DNA of 64,000 bases from Austwickia chelonae (GCF_003391095.1 NZ_CP031447.1:744001-808000); one strand, 5' to 3'; numbered from the stretch's first letter, positions 9,858 through 21,810 are shown. Numbers and translations: made by a program. Notes: generated by a model not told the origin, from the letters alone.

Positions 9858-11654
9858 CTACTCGGCGGACTCGCCTTTGATCTCGCACAGGACAGCACCG
9901 CTGGACACGGTCTCTCCTACGGCCGCGGACAGCCCGGAGACCGTACCGGCCTTGTGCGCATTGATGGGCTGCTCCATCTTCATCGCCTCCAGGACCACCA
10001 CGAGGTCCCCCTCGGCGACCTGATCGCCGTCGGACACTGCCAGCTTCACGATGGTGCCCTGCATGGGAGCGGTGAGGCTGTCGCCGCCGACCTTCGCCCC
10101 GGCCCGGCCTGCGGTACCGGCCCGGCGAGGCGCCTTGCGTCGAGGCCCGTTCGCCGTGCCTGCGCCACCTCCAGCGGCAGGAAGGCCACCGGGAAGGCTG
10201 ATCTCGACCCGTTTGCCACCGATCTCGACGACGACCCTCTGCCGTTCGGCCTCCGGGTCGCCGGCGTCGGCGGTGGGGCCGCTGTAGGGCTCGATGGTGT
10301 TGTCGAACTCGGTCTCCATCCACGTGGTGTACACGCTGAACGGTTGCTGCGGATCTGCGGGAGCGAAAGCCGGGTCCTCGACGACCGCGCGATGGAAGGT
10401 CAATGCGGTGGGCATCCCCTCGACCTCGAACTCGGCCAAGGCACGGCGGGCGCGTTGCAGAGCCTGCTGACGGTCGGCTCCGGTGACGATCAGTTTGGCG
10501 AGCATCGAGTCGAACTGTCCGGAGATGACGTCGCCCTGTTCGATACCGGAATCGAGCCGGACCCCGGGCCCCGACGGCGGCCGGAAGGTCAGCACGCTGC
10601 CCGGTGCCGGGAGGAAACCGCGCCCGGGGTCCTCGCCGTTGATACGGAATTCGATGGAATGGCCACGCAGTGGCGGGTCGTCGTAGCCGAGCTCTTCGCC
10701 GTCGGCGATCCGCAGCTGCTCCCGGACCAGGTCGATGCCGGTGACCTCCTCGGTCACGGGGTGCTCGACCTGGAGTCGGGTGTTGACCTCCAGGAAGGAG
10801 ATGAGCCCGTCCTGGGCGACGAGATATTCGCAGGTACCCGCACCGACGTACCCGGCCTCGGCGAGGATCGCCTTGGAGGCACGGACCAGTTCGGCGTTCT
10901 GCTCGTCGCTGAGGAAGGGGGCAGGTGCTTCCTCGACGAGTTTCTGATGACGGCGCTGCAGGGAACAGTCGCGGGTGGAGACGACGACCACATTGCCGTG
11001 GGCGTCGGCCAGACACTGCGTTTCGACGTGGCGCGGTTTGTCGAGGAAACGTTCGACGAAGCACTCGCCGCGGCCGAAAGCGGTGACCGCTTCACGGACA
11101 GCCGATTCGAAGAGTTCGGGGATCTCCTCGAGGGTGCGGGCGACCTTCAGGCCGCGTCCGCCACCGCCGTAGGCGGCTTTGATCGCGACCGGCAGGCCGT
11201 GCTCCTGGGCGAAGGCGATGATCTCCTCGGCGTCCTGGACCGGCTCCTTGGTGCCGGGCACGAGGGGTGCTTTCGCGCGGGTGGCGATATGCCGGGCCTT
11301 GACCTTGTCACCGAGGGCGTCGATGGCGGCGGGGGAGGGGCCGATCCAGGTGAGCCCGGCGTCGAGGACGGCCTGGGCGAAGGAGGCGTTCTCGGCGAGG
11401 AAACCGTATCCGGGGTGGACGGCGTCGGCACCGGAACGCTGGGCGACGTCGAGGAGTTTCTCCTGGACGAGGTAGCTGTCACCGGGCGTCGCTCCTCCGA
11501 GCGCGTAGGCCTCGTCGGCCACCTTCACGTGCAGGGCGTCGCGGTCGGGGTCGGCGTAGACGGCGACGGAACCGATTCCGGCGTCCTTGCAGGCGCGGGC
11601 GATGCGCACGGCGATCTCGCCGCGGTTCGCGATCAACACTTTGGAGATGGCCAT
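9858..11654 (-). CDS. accA3: Acyl-CoA carboxylase alpha subunit (biotin carboxylase + BCCP)
   Basis: The 598-residue protein combines an ATP-grasp biotin carboxylase (about 1-450; [10 protein letters not shown] nucleotide loop, [14 protein letters not shown] active-site segment) with a C-terminal biotinyl domain whose EAMKME motif places biotin on K559. A Pro/Gly/Arg-rich linker (about 480-530) joins them. It supplies carboxybiotin to AccD-type carboxyltransferases to make malonyl- or methylmalonyl-CoA. AccD, AccE and BirA are encoded at 27.4-30.2 kb. A longer ORF exists upstream, but the ATG at 11654 starts at the conserved [15 protein letters not shown]. It ends 10 nt from the convergent antitoxin-like gene. 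Confidence 0.95.
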   Translation of the reverse strand: MAISKVLIANRGEIAVRIARACKDAGIGSVAVYADPDRDALHVKVADEAYALGGATPGDSYLVQEKLLDVAQRSGADAVHPGYGFLAENASFAQAVLDAGLTWIGPSPAAIDALGDKVKARHIATRAKAPLVPGTKEPVQDAEEIIAFAQEHGLPVAIKAAYGGGGRGLKVARTLEEIPELFESAVREAVTAFGRGECFVERFLDKPRHVETQCLADAHGNVVVVSTRDCSLQRRHQKLVEEAPAPFLSDEQNAELVRASKAILAEAGYVGAGTCEYLVAQDGLISFLEVNTRLQVEHPVTEEVTGIDLVREQLRIADGEELGYDDPPLRGHSIEFRINGEDPGRGFLPAPGSVLTFRPPSGPGVRLDSGIEQGDVISGQFDSMLAKLIVTGADRQQALQRARRALAEFEVEGMPTALTFHRAVVEDPAFAPADPQQPFSVYTTWMETEFDNTIEPYSGPTADAGDPEAERQRVVVEIGGKRVEISLPGGLPAAGGGAGTANGPRRKAPRRAGTAGRAGAKVGGDSLTAPMQGTIVKLAVSDGDQVAEGDLVVVLEAMKMEQPINAHKAGTVSGLSAAVGETVSSGAVLCEIKGESAE

Positions 11655-11661
11655 GGCCCGG

Positions 11662-11667
11662 AGCCTA
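11662..11667 (-). promoter_or_regulatory. -10 box of accA, leaderless start
   Basis: TAGGCT on the minus strand, 7 nt before the ATG at 11654, fits TANNNT and implies leaderless initiation. Confidence 0.55.
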
Positions 11668-11753
11668 ATGTCCCCAGAGGGTCGGTGGCGGTTTGCCGAA
11701 CAGCCTAATTGACCGTGACATAGCCCACCTTCGGGGGGTGGGCGCTTGCAGCG

Positions 11754-11759
11754 TAATGT
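11754..11759 (+). promoter_or_regulatory. -10 box of aldo/keto reductase, leaderless start
   Basis: TAATGT ends 6 nt before the ATG at 11766. There is no room for a leader with a ribosome-binding site. Confidence 0.5.
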
Positions 11760-11765
11760 CGCATC

Positions 11766-12614
11766 ATGACTGGATCTTCGACTGTATCGACCCGCACCTT
11801 GGTCTCGGGGGAAAAACACGTCGAGATGCCCCGGCTGGGGTACGGCGTGTACAAGATCGATCAGGCGGATGCCGCCGACTGCGTCACCCGGGCTCTGCAG
11901 CTGGGTTATCGCAGCATCGATACCGCGTCCTTCTACGGCAACGAAGAAGGTGTCGGTCGGGCGGTCGTCGAGAGCGGACTGCCGCGCGAGGAGATCTTCG
12001 TGACCACGAAGGCGTGGAATGATGCGCACGGTTTCGACGAGACCCTCCGCGCTTTCGACGACTCCCTTTCCCGGCTCGGCCTGGACCAGGTCGATCTGTA
12101 TCTGATCCACTGGCCGTGCCCGGCCAAGGAGAAGTACGTCGACTCCTGGCGGGCTCTGCTGCGTCTGCAGGAGGAAGGCCGGATCCGGGCAGCCGGGGTC
12201 AGCAACTTCGAACCGGAGCACCTGCGCCGCCTGGTGGAGGAGACCGGCCAGGCACCAGCGGTGAACCAGATCGAACTGCACCCCTACCTGCAACAGCGGG
12301 AACTGAAGGCCTTCCACGGTGAACAGGGCATCGCCACCGAGGCGTGGAGCCCGTTGGCCCGGGGCAGTGAGCTCTTCGCCGAGCCGACGGTCGTGCGGAT
12401 CGCCGAGGAAACGGGGGCGACACCGGCGCAGGTGGTGTTGGCCTGGCATCTGGCACAGGGCAATATCGTCATCCCCAAGTCGGCCACGCCCCAACGGATG
12501 GCGGAGAATCTCGCCGCTGTGGACGTCACGCTGGACCCCGGACAGATCGACACCCTGGACGCGCTGGACCGCGGCGGACGAATGGGACCGGACCCCTGCA
12601 CCTTCAACGGTTGA
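11766..12614 (+). CDS. Aldo/keto reductase
   Basis: This 282-residue NADPH-dependent oxidoreductase has the AKR (beta/alpha)8 barrel signatures: D-T-A-S-F-Y-G-N-E containing the catalytic Asp and Tyr, K in TTKAWN, and H in LIHWP, plus the C-terminal [14 protein letters not shown] cofactor motif. It is closest in style to 2,5-diketo-D-gluconate reductase-like enzymes, but the substrate cannot be assigned. It diverges from accA with a 111-nt gap and is followed by a double hairpin at the junction with tryptophanase. Confidence 0.9.
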   Translation: MTGSSTVSTRTLVSGEKHVEMPRLGYGVYKIDQADAADCVTRALQLGYRSIDTASFYGNEEGVGRAVVESGLPREEIFVTTKAWNDAHGFDETLRAFDDSLSRLGLDQVDLYLIHWPCPAKEKYVDSWRALLRLQEEGRIRAAGVSNFEPEHLRRLVEETGQAPAVNQIELHPYLQQRELKAFHGEQGIATEAWSPLARGSELFAEPTVVRIAEETGATPAQVVLAWHLAQGNIVIPKSATPQRMAENLAAVDVTLDPGQIDTLDALDRGGRMGPDPCTFNG

Positions 12615-12642
12615 CCCCACCTCCCCATCTCCCCACCTTTGT

Positions 12643-12676
12643 GGAACCTGAGCACCAAGTACGGTGCTCAGGTTCC
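12643..12676. terminator. Hairpin 1 of a twin terminator
   Basis: Perfect 14-bp stem, GGAACCTGAGCACC against its complement, with loop AAGTAC. It lies between the convergent aldo/keto reductase and tryptophanase genes. Confidence 0.75.
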
Positions 12677-12714
12677 GGTTGTTGCGGTGTGTGGGGGTTT
12701 ATTCGGGGGTTAAC

Positions 12715-12750
12715 CGCGACCTGGGCACCGAGTACGGTGCTCAGGTCGCG
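12715..12750. terminator. Hairpin 2 of a twin terminator
   Basis: A 15-bp stem with one G-T pair and loop GAGTAC. Its inner part (CCTGRGCACC, NAGTAC, GGTGCTCAGG) repeats hairpin 1, but the outer stem bases differ. The two probably insulate convergent transcription from both sides. Confidence 0.75.
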
Positions 12751-12772
12751 GGGGTGGGGTGGGTGGGGTGCC

Positions 12773-14152
12773 TCAGAGCTGACCGAATTTCGCGGTGAAG
12801 TGCCGCAGCGCCGGGGGCTCCTCCACGATGCGGTAGCCGGGCAGGTCGCCGGCCATCGCCTTCACCTGCTCGCAGACCTCGATGACGTAGTCGATGTGGC
12901 TCTGCGTGTACGTGCGCCGCGGGATGGCCAACCGCACCAGGTCCATCGCGGCGGGTTTCTCACTGCCGTCGGGCTGCTTGCCGAACATGGCGGTGCCGAT
13001 CTCGCAGCTGCGCACCCCGCCGACCTCGTACAGGGCGACCGCGAGCGCCTGCCCGGGGAACTTCAACGGTTCGATGTGGGGCAGCATGGCGCGGGCGTCG
13101 ATGTAGACGGCGTGCCCGCCGGTGGGCTTGATGCAGGGGATGCCGAGCTGGTCGAGGGCCTTGCCGAGATAGGCGGTCGAGGTGATCCGGTAGTTGAGGT
13201 AGTCGTGGGTGACGGTCTCCTTCAACCCTTGGGCGAGGGCTTCGAGGTCACGTCCGGCGAGGCCGCCGTAGGTGGGGAAACCTTCGGTGAGGATCAGCAG
13301 GTTGCGGCATTCCTGGGCGAGGGCGTCGTCGTTGAGGGCGAGCCAACCGCCGATATTGCCCAGCGGGTCCTTCTTGGCGGACATGGTCATGCCGTCGGCG
13401 CAGGCAGCCATGTCGCGGACGATGTCGACGACCTCGCGCTCGCCCTGTCCCTCTTCGCGCATCCGAATGAACCAGGCGTTCTCACCGAAGCGGCAGGCGT
13501 CGAGGAAGAGCGGTTTGCTGTACTTGTGGGCGATCTCGGAGACGGCGCGCAGGTTCTCCAGGGAGACGGGTTGTCCGCCGCCGGAGTTGTTGGTGATGGT
13601 CATCATCACGCAGGGGACGTCGTCGCCGCGCTCGGACAGGAGGGTCTCGAGGCGGTCGAGGTTCATGTTGCCCTTGAAGGGGTGGTCGAGGGCGGGGTCG
13701 TGGCCTTCGTCGATGACCAGGTCGAGGGCGGTGGCGCCGGTGAATTCGATGTTGGCCCGGGTGGTGTCGAAGTGGGTGTTGCTGGGGACGACCTTGCCGG
13801 GGGAACAGATCGCGCCGAAGAGGATCTTCTCGGCGGCCCGTCCCTGGTGGGTGGGGATGACGTGCTCGTAGGGGAAGAGGTCGCGGACGGCGTCGCGGAA
13901 GAGGTAGTAGGAGGGGCTGCCGGCGTAGCTCTCGTCGCCGTGCTGGATGGCGGCCCACTGGTCGCGGCTCATCGCGCCGGTGCCGGAGTCGGTGAGCAGA
14001 TCGATCAGGACGTCGTCGGCGTGCAGGGAGAACAGGTTGTACGACGCCTCCGCGGCCTTCTGGCGGCGGTAGTCCGCCGTGGTCATCCGTAGCGGTTCGA
14101 CGGAGTGGATGCGGAAGGGTTCGATGACGGTGCGGAAGGTCGGTTCGGTCAT
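12773..14152 (-). CDS. tnaA: Tryptophanase (beta-eliminating lyase)
   Basis: A 459-residue PLP fold-type I enzyme that cleaves L-tryptophan to indole, pyruvate and ammonia. The PLP lysine is K261 in MSAKKDP; THQGRAAEK (101-109), TNNSGGGQP (188-196) and FLDACRFGEN (216-225) are family motifs. The C-terminal LRHFTAK contains the His that I recall as distinguishing tryptophanase from tyrosine phenol-lyase; that distinction is moderately sure. The frame is open to 14287, but the ATG at 14152 gives the usual start. No tnaB permease or TnaC-like leader is recognisable; it sits downstream of a peptide importer. Confidence 0.88.
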   Translation of the reverse strand: MTEPTFRTVIEPFRIHSVEPLRMTTADYRRQKAAEASYNLFSLHADDVLIDLLTDSGTGAMSRDQWAAIQHGDESYAGSPSYYLFRDAVRDLFPYEHVIPTHQGRAAEKILFGAICSPGKVVPSNTHFDTTRANIEFTGATALDLVIDEGHDPALDHPFKGNMNLDRLETLLSERGDDVPCVMMTITNNSGGGQPVSLENLRAVSEIAHKYSKPLFLDACRFGENAWFIRMREEGQGEREVVDIVRDMAACADGMTMSAKKDPLGNIGGWLALNDDALAQECRNLLILTEGFPTYGGLAGRDLEALAQGLKETVTHDYLNYRITSTAYLGKALDQLGIPCIKPTGGHAVYIDARAMLPHIEPLKFPGQALAVALYEVGGVRSCEIGTAMFGKQPDGSEKPAAMDLVRLAIPRRTYTQSHIDYVIEVCEQVKAMAGDLPGYRIVEEPPALRHFTAKFGQL

Positions 14153-14249
14153 GGGCTCAACTCTGCTGGATGGAAGCCCATCTCCGCGGGATTTTGGCAT
14201 AAGCCGCTTCGGCAAGTGGCCGGACAATTCGGGTGTCAGCGCCAGGAAA

Positions 14250-14293
14250 CGGACGATGAGGACGGTCTCGGGGAGAGCCGCACTCATCGTCCG
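14250..14293 (-). terminator. Hairpin between peptide ABC operon and tnaA
   Basis: Perfect 11-bp arms (CGGACGATGAG at 14250-14260 and its complement at 14283-14293) enclose a 22-nt loop. It lies 27 nt beyond the stop of the binding-protein gene and about 100 nt before tnaA, so it may end the transporter mRNA or attenuate read-through into tnaA. Confidence 0.5.
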
Positions 14294-14319
14294 TGTGCGG
14301 TCCTAGCCGGCGTCCGGGC

Positions 14320-16031
14320 TCACTTGTGGGTGCTGCCCTTCTCCCAGCCGACGTCCTGCCAACGGGGGTGCATGAAGGCGAAGGCGGCCGGACCGTAGTT
14401 CGCCAGGCCCTTACGGGTCGCGAGGATCAGCGGCGAGGTCGCGATCGGGAGCTGGCCGTACTGCTGGTTCCATTCCTTCTCGATGGCGTTCATCTCCTTG
14501 GCCTGGGCATTCGGGTCTTCGATGGCGCCGAGCTTGCGGATGCGTTCGTCGAGTTCCTTCGTGCCGGTCGAGGAGTAGTTGCTCTGGCTGTCGGTGCACA
14601 TCACCTGGCAGATGTTGGCGATCGGCCAGGCTGTGGTCGAACTCCATGCCATGGCGAGCAGGCCGAACTCCCGTTTGTTCACCGTGTCGCTGAAGGACGC
14701 CGCCGGACGCTGGTCGATCTGCAGGTCGATGCCGGCTTTCTTCATCTGGGACTGCACGGTCTGTGCGAGGGCACGAGCCATCGGGTCGTCGCCGAAGGTG
14801 GTGTATTTGACGGTGACCTTCTTGCCGTCCTTGGCGTAGAAGCCGTCGCCGCCCATCGTGTAGCCGGCACCTTCGAGGGTCTTCTTGGCGTCGTCGACGG
14901 AATGGGTGACCGGCATGGCTGGTTCGTACTCCGGCTGGAAGGTGAAGAAGTTCGTCGAGTCGGTGGGCTTCTCCGTCCAGTTCAGACCGTCGAAGCGGAC
15001 CTTCTTCCATTCCTCGCGGTCATAGGCCTGCCACATGGCTTTGCGGACGTTGATATCGGCCAGTCCTTCAGCCTTGGTGTTGAAGACGTTGACGCCGATG
15101 ACCAGTCGCTGGCTGCGGCGGATGTCCAGGTCCTTGGCGCCTTGGATCTGCTGGTAGCGGGACTTGTTACCGACCGAGGTGGCGTCGATCTCCCCGTTCT
15201 TGAACGCCGGGATGGTCGCCGAGTCCTCCATCTGCCGGAAGATGACCTTGTCCAGGAGCGGTTTGTCACCCCACCAGTTCGGGTTGCGTTTCAGGACGAA
15301 GGTCTTCGCCTGGTTGTCGATGTTCTCCAGAGTGAACGGTCCGGAGCGCCATTCGGGGTGGAACTCGGTCTTCATCGCCTCGTTGAAGGTCTTCGCATCG
15401 ACACCCAGTTTGGGGTGGATCAGGATCTGGAAGAGTTCCGGGGCCGGGTAGAAGGGTTTGTCCATGGTGACGACGACCTTGTTGTCGGCGTCGCCCTTCG
15501 CCACCGAGGCGATGTTCTCGAAACCGGTGGTGGAGATATTGCCGTAGCCGCCCTTGTCCATCGGGGCCCGGTAGGCCTTCCAGAAGGCTTCGAAGGCCGT
15601 CCAGTCGATCGGGGTGCCGTCGTTCCACTTGGCCTTCGGGTTCATCGTGTAGGTGATGACCTGTTTGCCGTCCTTGGTCTCGGACTTGGGCATCTCCTCC
15701 AGGTAGTCCTTGTTCGGTTTGATCTTGCCGTCCGGCTCCCACTCGAAGAGGACCGGATCGGTCGCATTGGTGATCTCGTGATACTCCGCGCCATTCCCGT
15801 CGATGTGGGAGCCGTTGTAGTTCGTCGGCCAGTCACCGATCTCTAAGGTCAGAGTGCCGCCCTGCTCCAAGGAGCCGCGGTCCTTCGGGTTGTTCGCCAC
15901 CAACTTGCTGGCCTGATTGATGTCCTGCTTCTCCGGGCCGGCTTTCCCGTCCTTGTTGCCGGAGGAACATCCGGCCAGGGTGAGTGAAGCGCAGACGCAC
16001 AGTGCGAAAGCCGTGCGGGACGGATTGCGGG

Positions 16032-16035
<4 letters not shown>
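14320..16035 (-). CDS. Peptide ABC transporter, solute-binding lipoprotein (family 5)
   Basis: A 571-residue secreted lipoprotein with a signal peptide ending at lipobox LAGCSS (cleavage before C22). The mature protein follows the DppA/OppA (SBP_bac_5) pattern, including WNDGTPIDWTAFEAFWKAYR and the RNPNWWGDKPLLDKVIF block. It captures oligopeptides or related substrates outside the membrane and delivers them to the two permeases encoded upstream. It is last in the four-gene operon, and its ATG overlaps the ATPase stop by 4 nt. Confidence 0.92.
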
Positions 16036-18196
<2,161 letters not shown>

Positions 18197-18200
<4 letters not shown>

Positions 18201-19249
18201 GCTCGTCCTCCTGACTTGCTGTTCGGGTCCAAGGCGTCACGCAGGCCGTCGCCGATCAGGGAGAGCGACAGGGTGAGCCAGAGCAGGCAGACCACCGGGC
18301 CCCAGAAGAGCCACGGGTACGCCGACAGCTGACTGGCGGCCTGCCCGATGAGCTGGCCCAGGGAGACGTCGGGGGCACGGACGCCGATGCCGAGGAAGGA
18401 CAGCGCGGTCTCGGAGATGATCGCCCCGAAGGTGCCCAGGACGATGTTGAGGATCAGGTAGGAGCCGATGTTGGGGATGATGTGGCGTCGGATGATCTGC
18501 CAGTCCGAGACGCCCAGATAGCGGGCCGAGGTGACGAATTCACGTTCCCGTAGCGACTGGGTGGTGGCGCGGACCACACGGGCCAGACCCATCCAGCCGA
18601 ACATGGTCAGGAAGATCGCCAGGTGGACGGCGCTGCCACCGGTGCTGCCCATGAAGACGGCGATCAGCAGGAAGTAGGGCATCAGCAGCAACATGTCGAG
18701 CACCCACATGCCGACCCGTTCGCGGGTGCCGCCCCAGAAAGCGATGGTGGTGCCATAGGCGGCACCCAGGATCGGGGCGCACACTCCGACGATGGCGGCG
18801 ATCATCAGTGATTTTCCGGTGCCGCGCACCAGCATCGCCCACAGGTCGACTCCGCCGCTGTTGGTGCCGAGGATGTGCCCGCCCTCGCCGGGAGGCGTCC
18901 CGATATTCATCAGGTCCTGTTGGTCGTAAGAAAATTCGTTGCCCAGGTTGCCCAGCAAGGTGAAGGCCACGGCAACGGTCAGCATGCCCATGCCGATGAC
19001 CGAGCCCTTGTTGCGCAGCAGCCGGCGCACGATCAGCCGGCTCTTCGAGGTGATCTCGACGGTCTCCGGGCTGTCGGCGTTCAGCGAGGGCGCGGTCTCG
19101 GTCTGTACCCGGGCGGGCATTCCCAGCGGGGTGGCGTCGATCCGTGCCGAGGAGGCCTCTGCGGCCAACGGGGTGGCGGGGAGGACCTCGCCTTCGCTCA
19201 GCGGTTCGGCGGCGGGCCCGGGACGGAGGGGTTCGCGAGGTTCGGTCAT
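18197..19249 (-). CDS. Peptide ABC transporter permease (DppC-like)
   Basis: A 350-residue inner-membrane permease. A long cytoplasmic N-terminus (about 1-80, Pro/Ala-rich) precedes the first helix, followed by a BPD_transp_1 domain with five more helices. The EAA-type loop is around SARYLGVSDWQIIRRHIIPN. It overlaps the ATPase gene by 4 nt and starts only 1 nt after the stop of the DppB-like gene, consistent with one operon. It pairs with the DppB-like protein to form the transmembrane channel. Confidence 0.92.
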
Positions 19250-19250
19250 C

Positions 19251-20240
19251 TCAGCTCACCCGCACCCGGGGGTCGACGACGGCGACGGACAGGTCGGCCA
19301 GGATTGCTCCGATGGCGAACATCACTCCACCGAAGGCGACGCCCGCGACGGTGGCATTGACGTTCTGGGTCATCACGATGGCGTCCAGGGTGTAGCGGCC
19401 CAGACCTTGCCAGGCGAACACGGTCTCGATGATGAAGGTCCCGGTGAACACCATCGGTATCTGGAAGGCGATGGACTGGGCTACCGGGATGAAAGAAGTA
19501 CGTAGGGCGTGTTTGCGAACGGCTTGGGCTTTGGTCAGGCCTTTGGCGCGTGCAGTACGTACATAATCCGCATTGATATTGTCCAACAGAAGTGATCTTT
19601 GCAACAGTTGGTAGCCGACATAGGCCACGATCGTCAAAGCGATGGTAGGGAGCACCAGATGTTGGATTTCATCGATGATCTGGGCTCCGGTTCCTTCCGG
19701 GGGGAGAGCTGAACGCATGCCGGTGACATAGAGGATGGTGCCGCCGGCGCTGTCATTGATCCGAATGCCGGTCATCTGCACGACCAGGTAGATCACCGGG
19801 GCGGGGACGCAGCTGATGACATAGCTCAGTGTGGTGACCGCCCGGTCGGAGAACTTGTACTGGCGAGCTGCGGCAAAGATGCCCAGAGAGACGCCGATGA
19901 TCACCGAGAGAATGGTGGCGAGGATGACCAACCGTCCGGAGATGAGCGCCCGGATGAAGAATTCGTCGTTGACCCGTGCCCCATCGGGCCCCATGCCCCA
20001 GTCGAAGTGCAGGACGATGTTCTGCAACCACTGGAAATACCGTTCGAACGCGCTGAGGGTGGGGTCGAGTCCGTTGGCCCGCAACTGGGCGTTGACCTGG
20101 TCGATGGTCGGCCGAGGAGTGCGCTCCAGGAGGCGCGACTGCGGTCTCATGAAGTTGACGGCGGCGAAATAGGCGATGGTGGTCGCGATGAAGATCATGA
20201 CCACGTAGTTGCCCAGACGGCGAAGCAGATATTTGGCCAT
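19251..20240 (-). CDS. Peptide ABC transporter permease (DppB-like), first gene of operon
   Basis: A 329-residue permease with an N-terminal helix (about 8-30) and the OppB/DppB-type domain. The EAA loop DYVRTARAKGLTKAQAVRKH is clear, as is the GTFIIETVFAWQGLGRY motif. An AGAGGGAT ribosome-binding site precedes the ATG. The 469-nt upstream region shared with the flagellin-like gene contains two palindromes that may be operators. GC falls locally and codon use is slightly more AT-rich around 19.5-20 kb than in flanking genes, a weak sign that could reflect acquisition. Confidence 0.92.
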   Translation of the reverse strand: MAKYLLRRLGNYVVMIFIATTIAYFAAVNFMRPQSRLLERTPRPTIDQVNAQLRANGLDPTLSAFERYFQWLQNIVLHFDWGMGPDGARVNDEFFIRALISGRLVILATILSVIIGVSLGIFAAARQYKFSDRAVTTLSYVISCVPAPVIYLVVQMTGIRINDSAGGTILYVTGMRSALPPEGTGAQIIDEIQHLVLPTIALTIVAYVGYQLLQRSLLLDNINADYVRTARAKGLTKAQAVRKHALRTSFIPVAQSIAFQIPMVFTGTFIIETVFAWQGLGRYTLDAIVMTQNVNATVAGVAFGGVMFAIGAILADLSVAVVDPRVRVS

Positions 20241-20493
20241 CAGTCGATCCCTCTGGGACCGCTTTCTGCCTGCTGTCGTCGTCTCTTCTCAGATGTTTCT
20301 GACATGGGCTTTCAACCTCATTGTTTTCCGGCGCCGTCCAAGCTGCTGTGCCCCCAGAGGAAGGGCGGCAGGTCGTTGTCTCAGATATGGCATGGCTTCC
20401 GTGCGCACCATCGCCGATGGCGCAAAAACTAGCACCCGGAAGATGCCCATAGCGGGAACTTGAAGAAGCCTTGTCTGTGTCGATGAAAAGGTC

Positions 20494-20510
20494 TTTCGTT
20501 GATAACGAAA
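20494..20510. promoter_or_regulatory. Candidate operator TTTCGTT-GAT-AACGAAA
   Basis: A 7-bp perfect inverted repeat with a 3-nt spacer in the divergent intergenic region. The shape suits a dimeric HTH regulator. No regulator is encoded next to it. Confidence 0.4.
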
Positions 20511-20546
20511 CCGGTCGGTCGTGCCTGTGTGAAGATCGACGAGGCA

Positions 20547-20560
20547 TGAACGTACGTTCA
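20547..20560. promoter_or_regulatory. LexA-like palindrome TGAACGTACGTTCA
   Basis: A perfect 14-bp palindrome. Its core GAAC-N4-GTTC matches the LexA/SOS box core of Gram-positive bacteria, but the outermost positions are T/A instead of C/G. It lies 150 nt upstream of the flagellin-like gene. It may be a coincidence. Confidence 0.4.
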
Positions 20561-20709
20561 CGGTTCTTCGTCCGTTCTTTCCTTGCAGGTGGCCCAGGTC
20601 ATCCGCTCAACTGTGCTTCGGCCCGGCCGATGGGAAGGTCAGGCATCCGTCCACGGCCCAGGCCGCCGGTCGCCACAGCGGAACATCTCGGGGCGAAGGA
20701 AGTGGCGGC

Positions 20710-21810
20710 ATGAGAATCGGTGTCGATGAGGACTCGTCGCGCAGGGTCGACCTCGAGACCTGGGCGGCACAGATCGCCGCGATGCATCTCACCGTGGCCC
20801 GGCTGACCCCGTCCGCCTCGGCACCGGACCGGGCTGAAGACCGTGGCACCGCGCCAGTCGTCGACATCGCGGCGGCACAAGGTGCCCGCGCGCACATGTT
20901 CGCTGCCCGAGAAGGTCAGATGACCGTCCAAGAAGGACTCGGCTATCTCCGTGTGGCCTCAGCCGACCTGCAACGCGCCCAGGAAGTGCTGGGTCGGATG
21001 AGCGTCGTGTCGGCGCAGGCGACCGATCAGAGCTATGACGCCGCACAACGGGCCGGGCTGCAGAAATACTTCGACCGGTCGGTGCAGGAGCTGGAAGGGA
21101 TCGCCGAACAGGCCCGCTATCACACCCTGCGGATGCTGGGTGGCAGCGCTTCCGCCTGGTCGCTGCCGGAAGGCGCGGTGATACCGACGGCGGCGCCGGC
21201 GATGGTGGACCGCCCCGGAACTCCGCGCCGGGAAGCCCGCCCGATGCCGACCCGAGAAGGTGCCGTTGATGCACCGGATCAGGGCCGACCCGAGTCGTAC
21301 CGGGAGACCTCGGCGCTGACGACGGAGCACGGTGAACGGACACGCTCCTCCCTGGCCTCACCGGCGCAGGCGCTTCTGGCCCTGGAACGGGTCGGTCATG
21401 CCGAGAACATCCTGGCGCAGATCTCCTCGGTGGTGAACGAGGCCGAGGCGAGCATGCACCGGATGATCCGGGACTGGGGATTGTCCGCCGGACGCCAGCC
21501 CGGAATGGACCATGACCATTCACCGGCCGCGGCGATGAACCGCCAACTGGCTCTTCACGAAGCCACCCGATCCGGTGCCTCGGTCCTGGTGGAGGCGACG
21601 CGCGCGCAGTTCCAGGCAGTGACGACCGTAGCTGGTGGTGTCGTGGTGGCGGCTGTGCTGGGTGCAGCGGCCTCGCCGGTACGTGAGCCCGCTGCCAGTG
21701 AAAAACCCTCGGTTGAACCGGTGGCCTCACCGGCCGGTTCGGCGCGGACGGCGACGGACGAGCGACGCGAGAGCGGACAGGGGCAGGGTTCTGGAGTGGC
21801 TCGCCGCTGA
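20710..21810 (+). CDS. Orphan flagellin-like coiled-coil protein
   Basis: A 366-residue protein of no assigned family in my reading. Residues about 72-144 follow the heptad and key positions of the flagellin N-terminal D1 helices: LGYLRVASADLQRAQEVLGR parallels the helix after the turn, then AGLQKYFDRSVQELEGIAEQA and a terminal RMLGG parallel the LQ-E-I-RIA and LLDG elements. Residues about 219-256 (ALERVGHAENILAQISSVVN) resemble the C-terminal flagellin helix. Between them is a Pro/Arg-rich linker, and the tail has one hydrophobic segment (306-321) and a low-complexity end absent from flagellins. No flagellar genes are adjacent. GGAAG precedes the ATG. Confidence 0.6.
   Translation: MRIGVDEDSSRRVDLETWAAQIAAMHLTVARLTPSASAPDRAEDRGTAPVVDIAAAQGARAHMFAAREGQMTVQEGLGYLRVASADLQRAQEVLGRMSVVSAQATDQSYDAAQRAGLQKYFDRSVQELEGIAEQARYHTLRMLGGSASAWSLPEGAVIPTAAPAMVDRPGTPRREARPMPTREGAVDAPDQGRPESYRETSALTTEHGERTRSSLASPAQALLALERVGHAENILAQISSVVNEAEASMHRMIRDWGLSAGRQPGMDHDHSPAAAMNRQLALHEATRSGASVLVEATRAQFQAVTTVAGGVVVAAVLGAAASPVREPAASEKPSVEPVASPAGSARTATDERRESGQGQGSGVARR

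Larger units (their letters stand above)
20241..20709. other. 469-nt divergent intergenic region with two palindromes
   Basis: This gap separates the divergent peptide transporter operon and the flagellin-like gene. Short reading frames here lack credible starts and look like chance. It holds an interrupted palindrome at 20494-20510 and a perfect 14-bp palindrome at 20547-20560, listed separately. No tRNA, riboswitch or clear -10/-35 pair was recognised. Confidence 0.6.

Noticed and set aside
9954-11708. 584-codon plus-strand frame opposite accA
   Set aside because: AccA is unambiguous; the opposite frame is rich in Gly/Asp/Val-type shadow codons and has no domain.
14153-14287. 45-codon extension of tryptophanase
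   Set aside because: It is not part of the family and includes a hairpin; kept the ATG at 14152.
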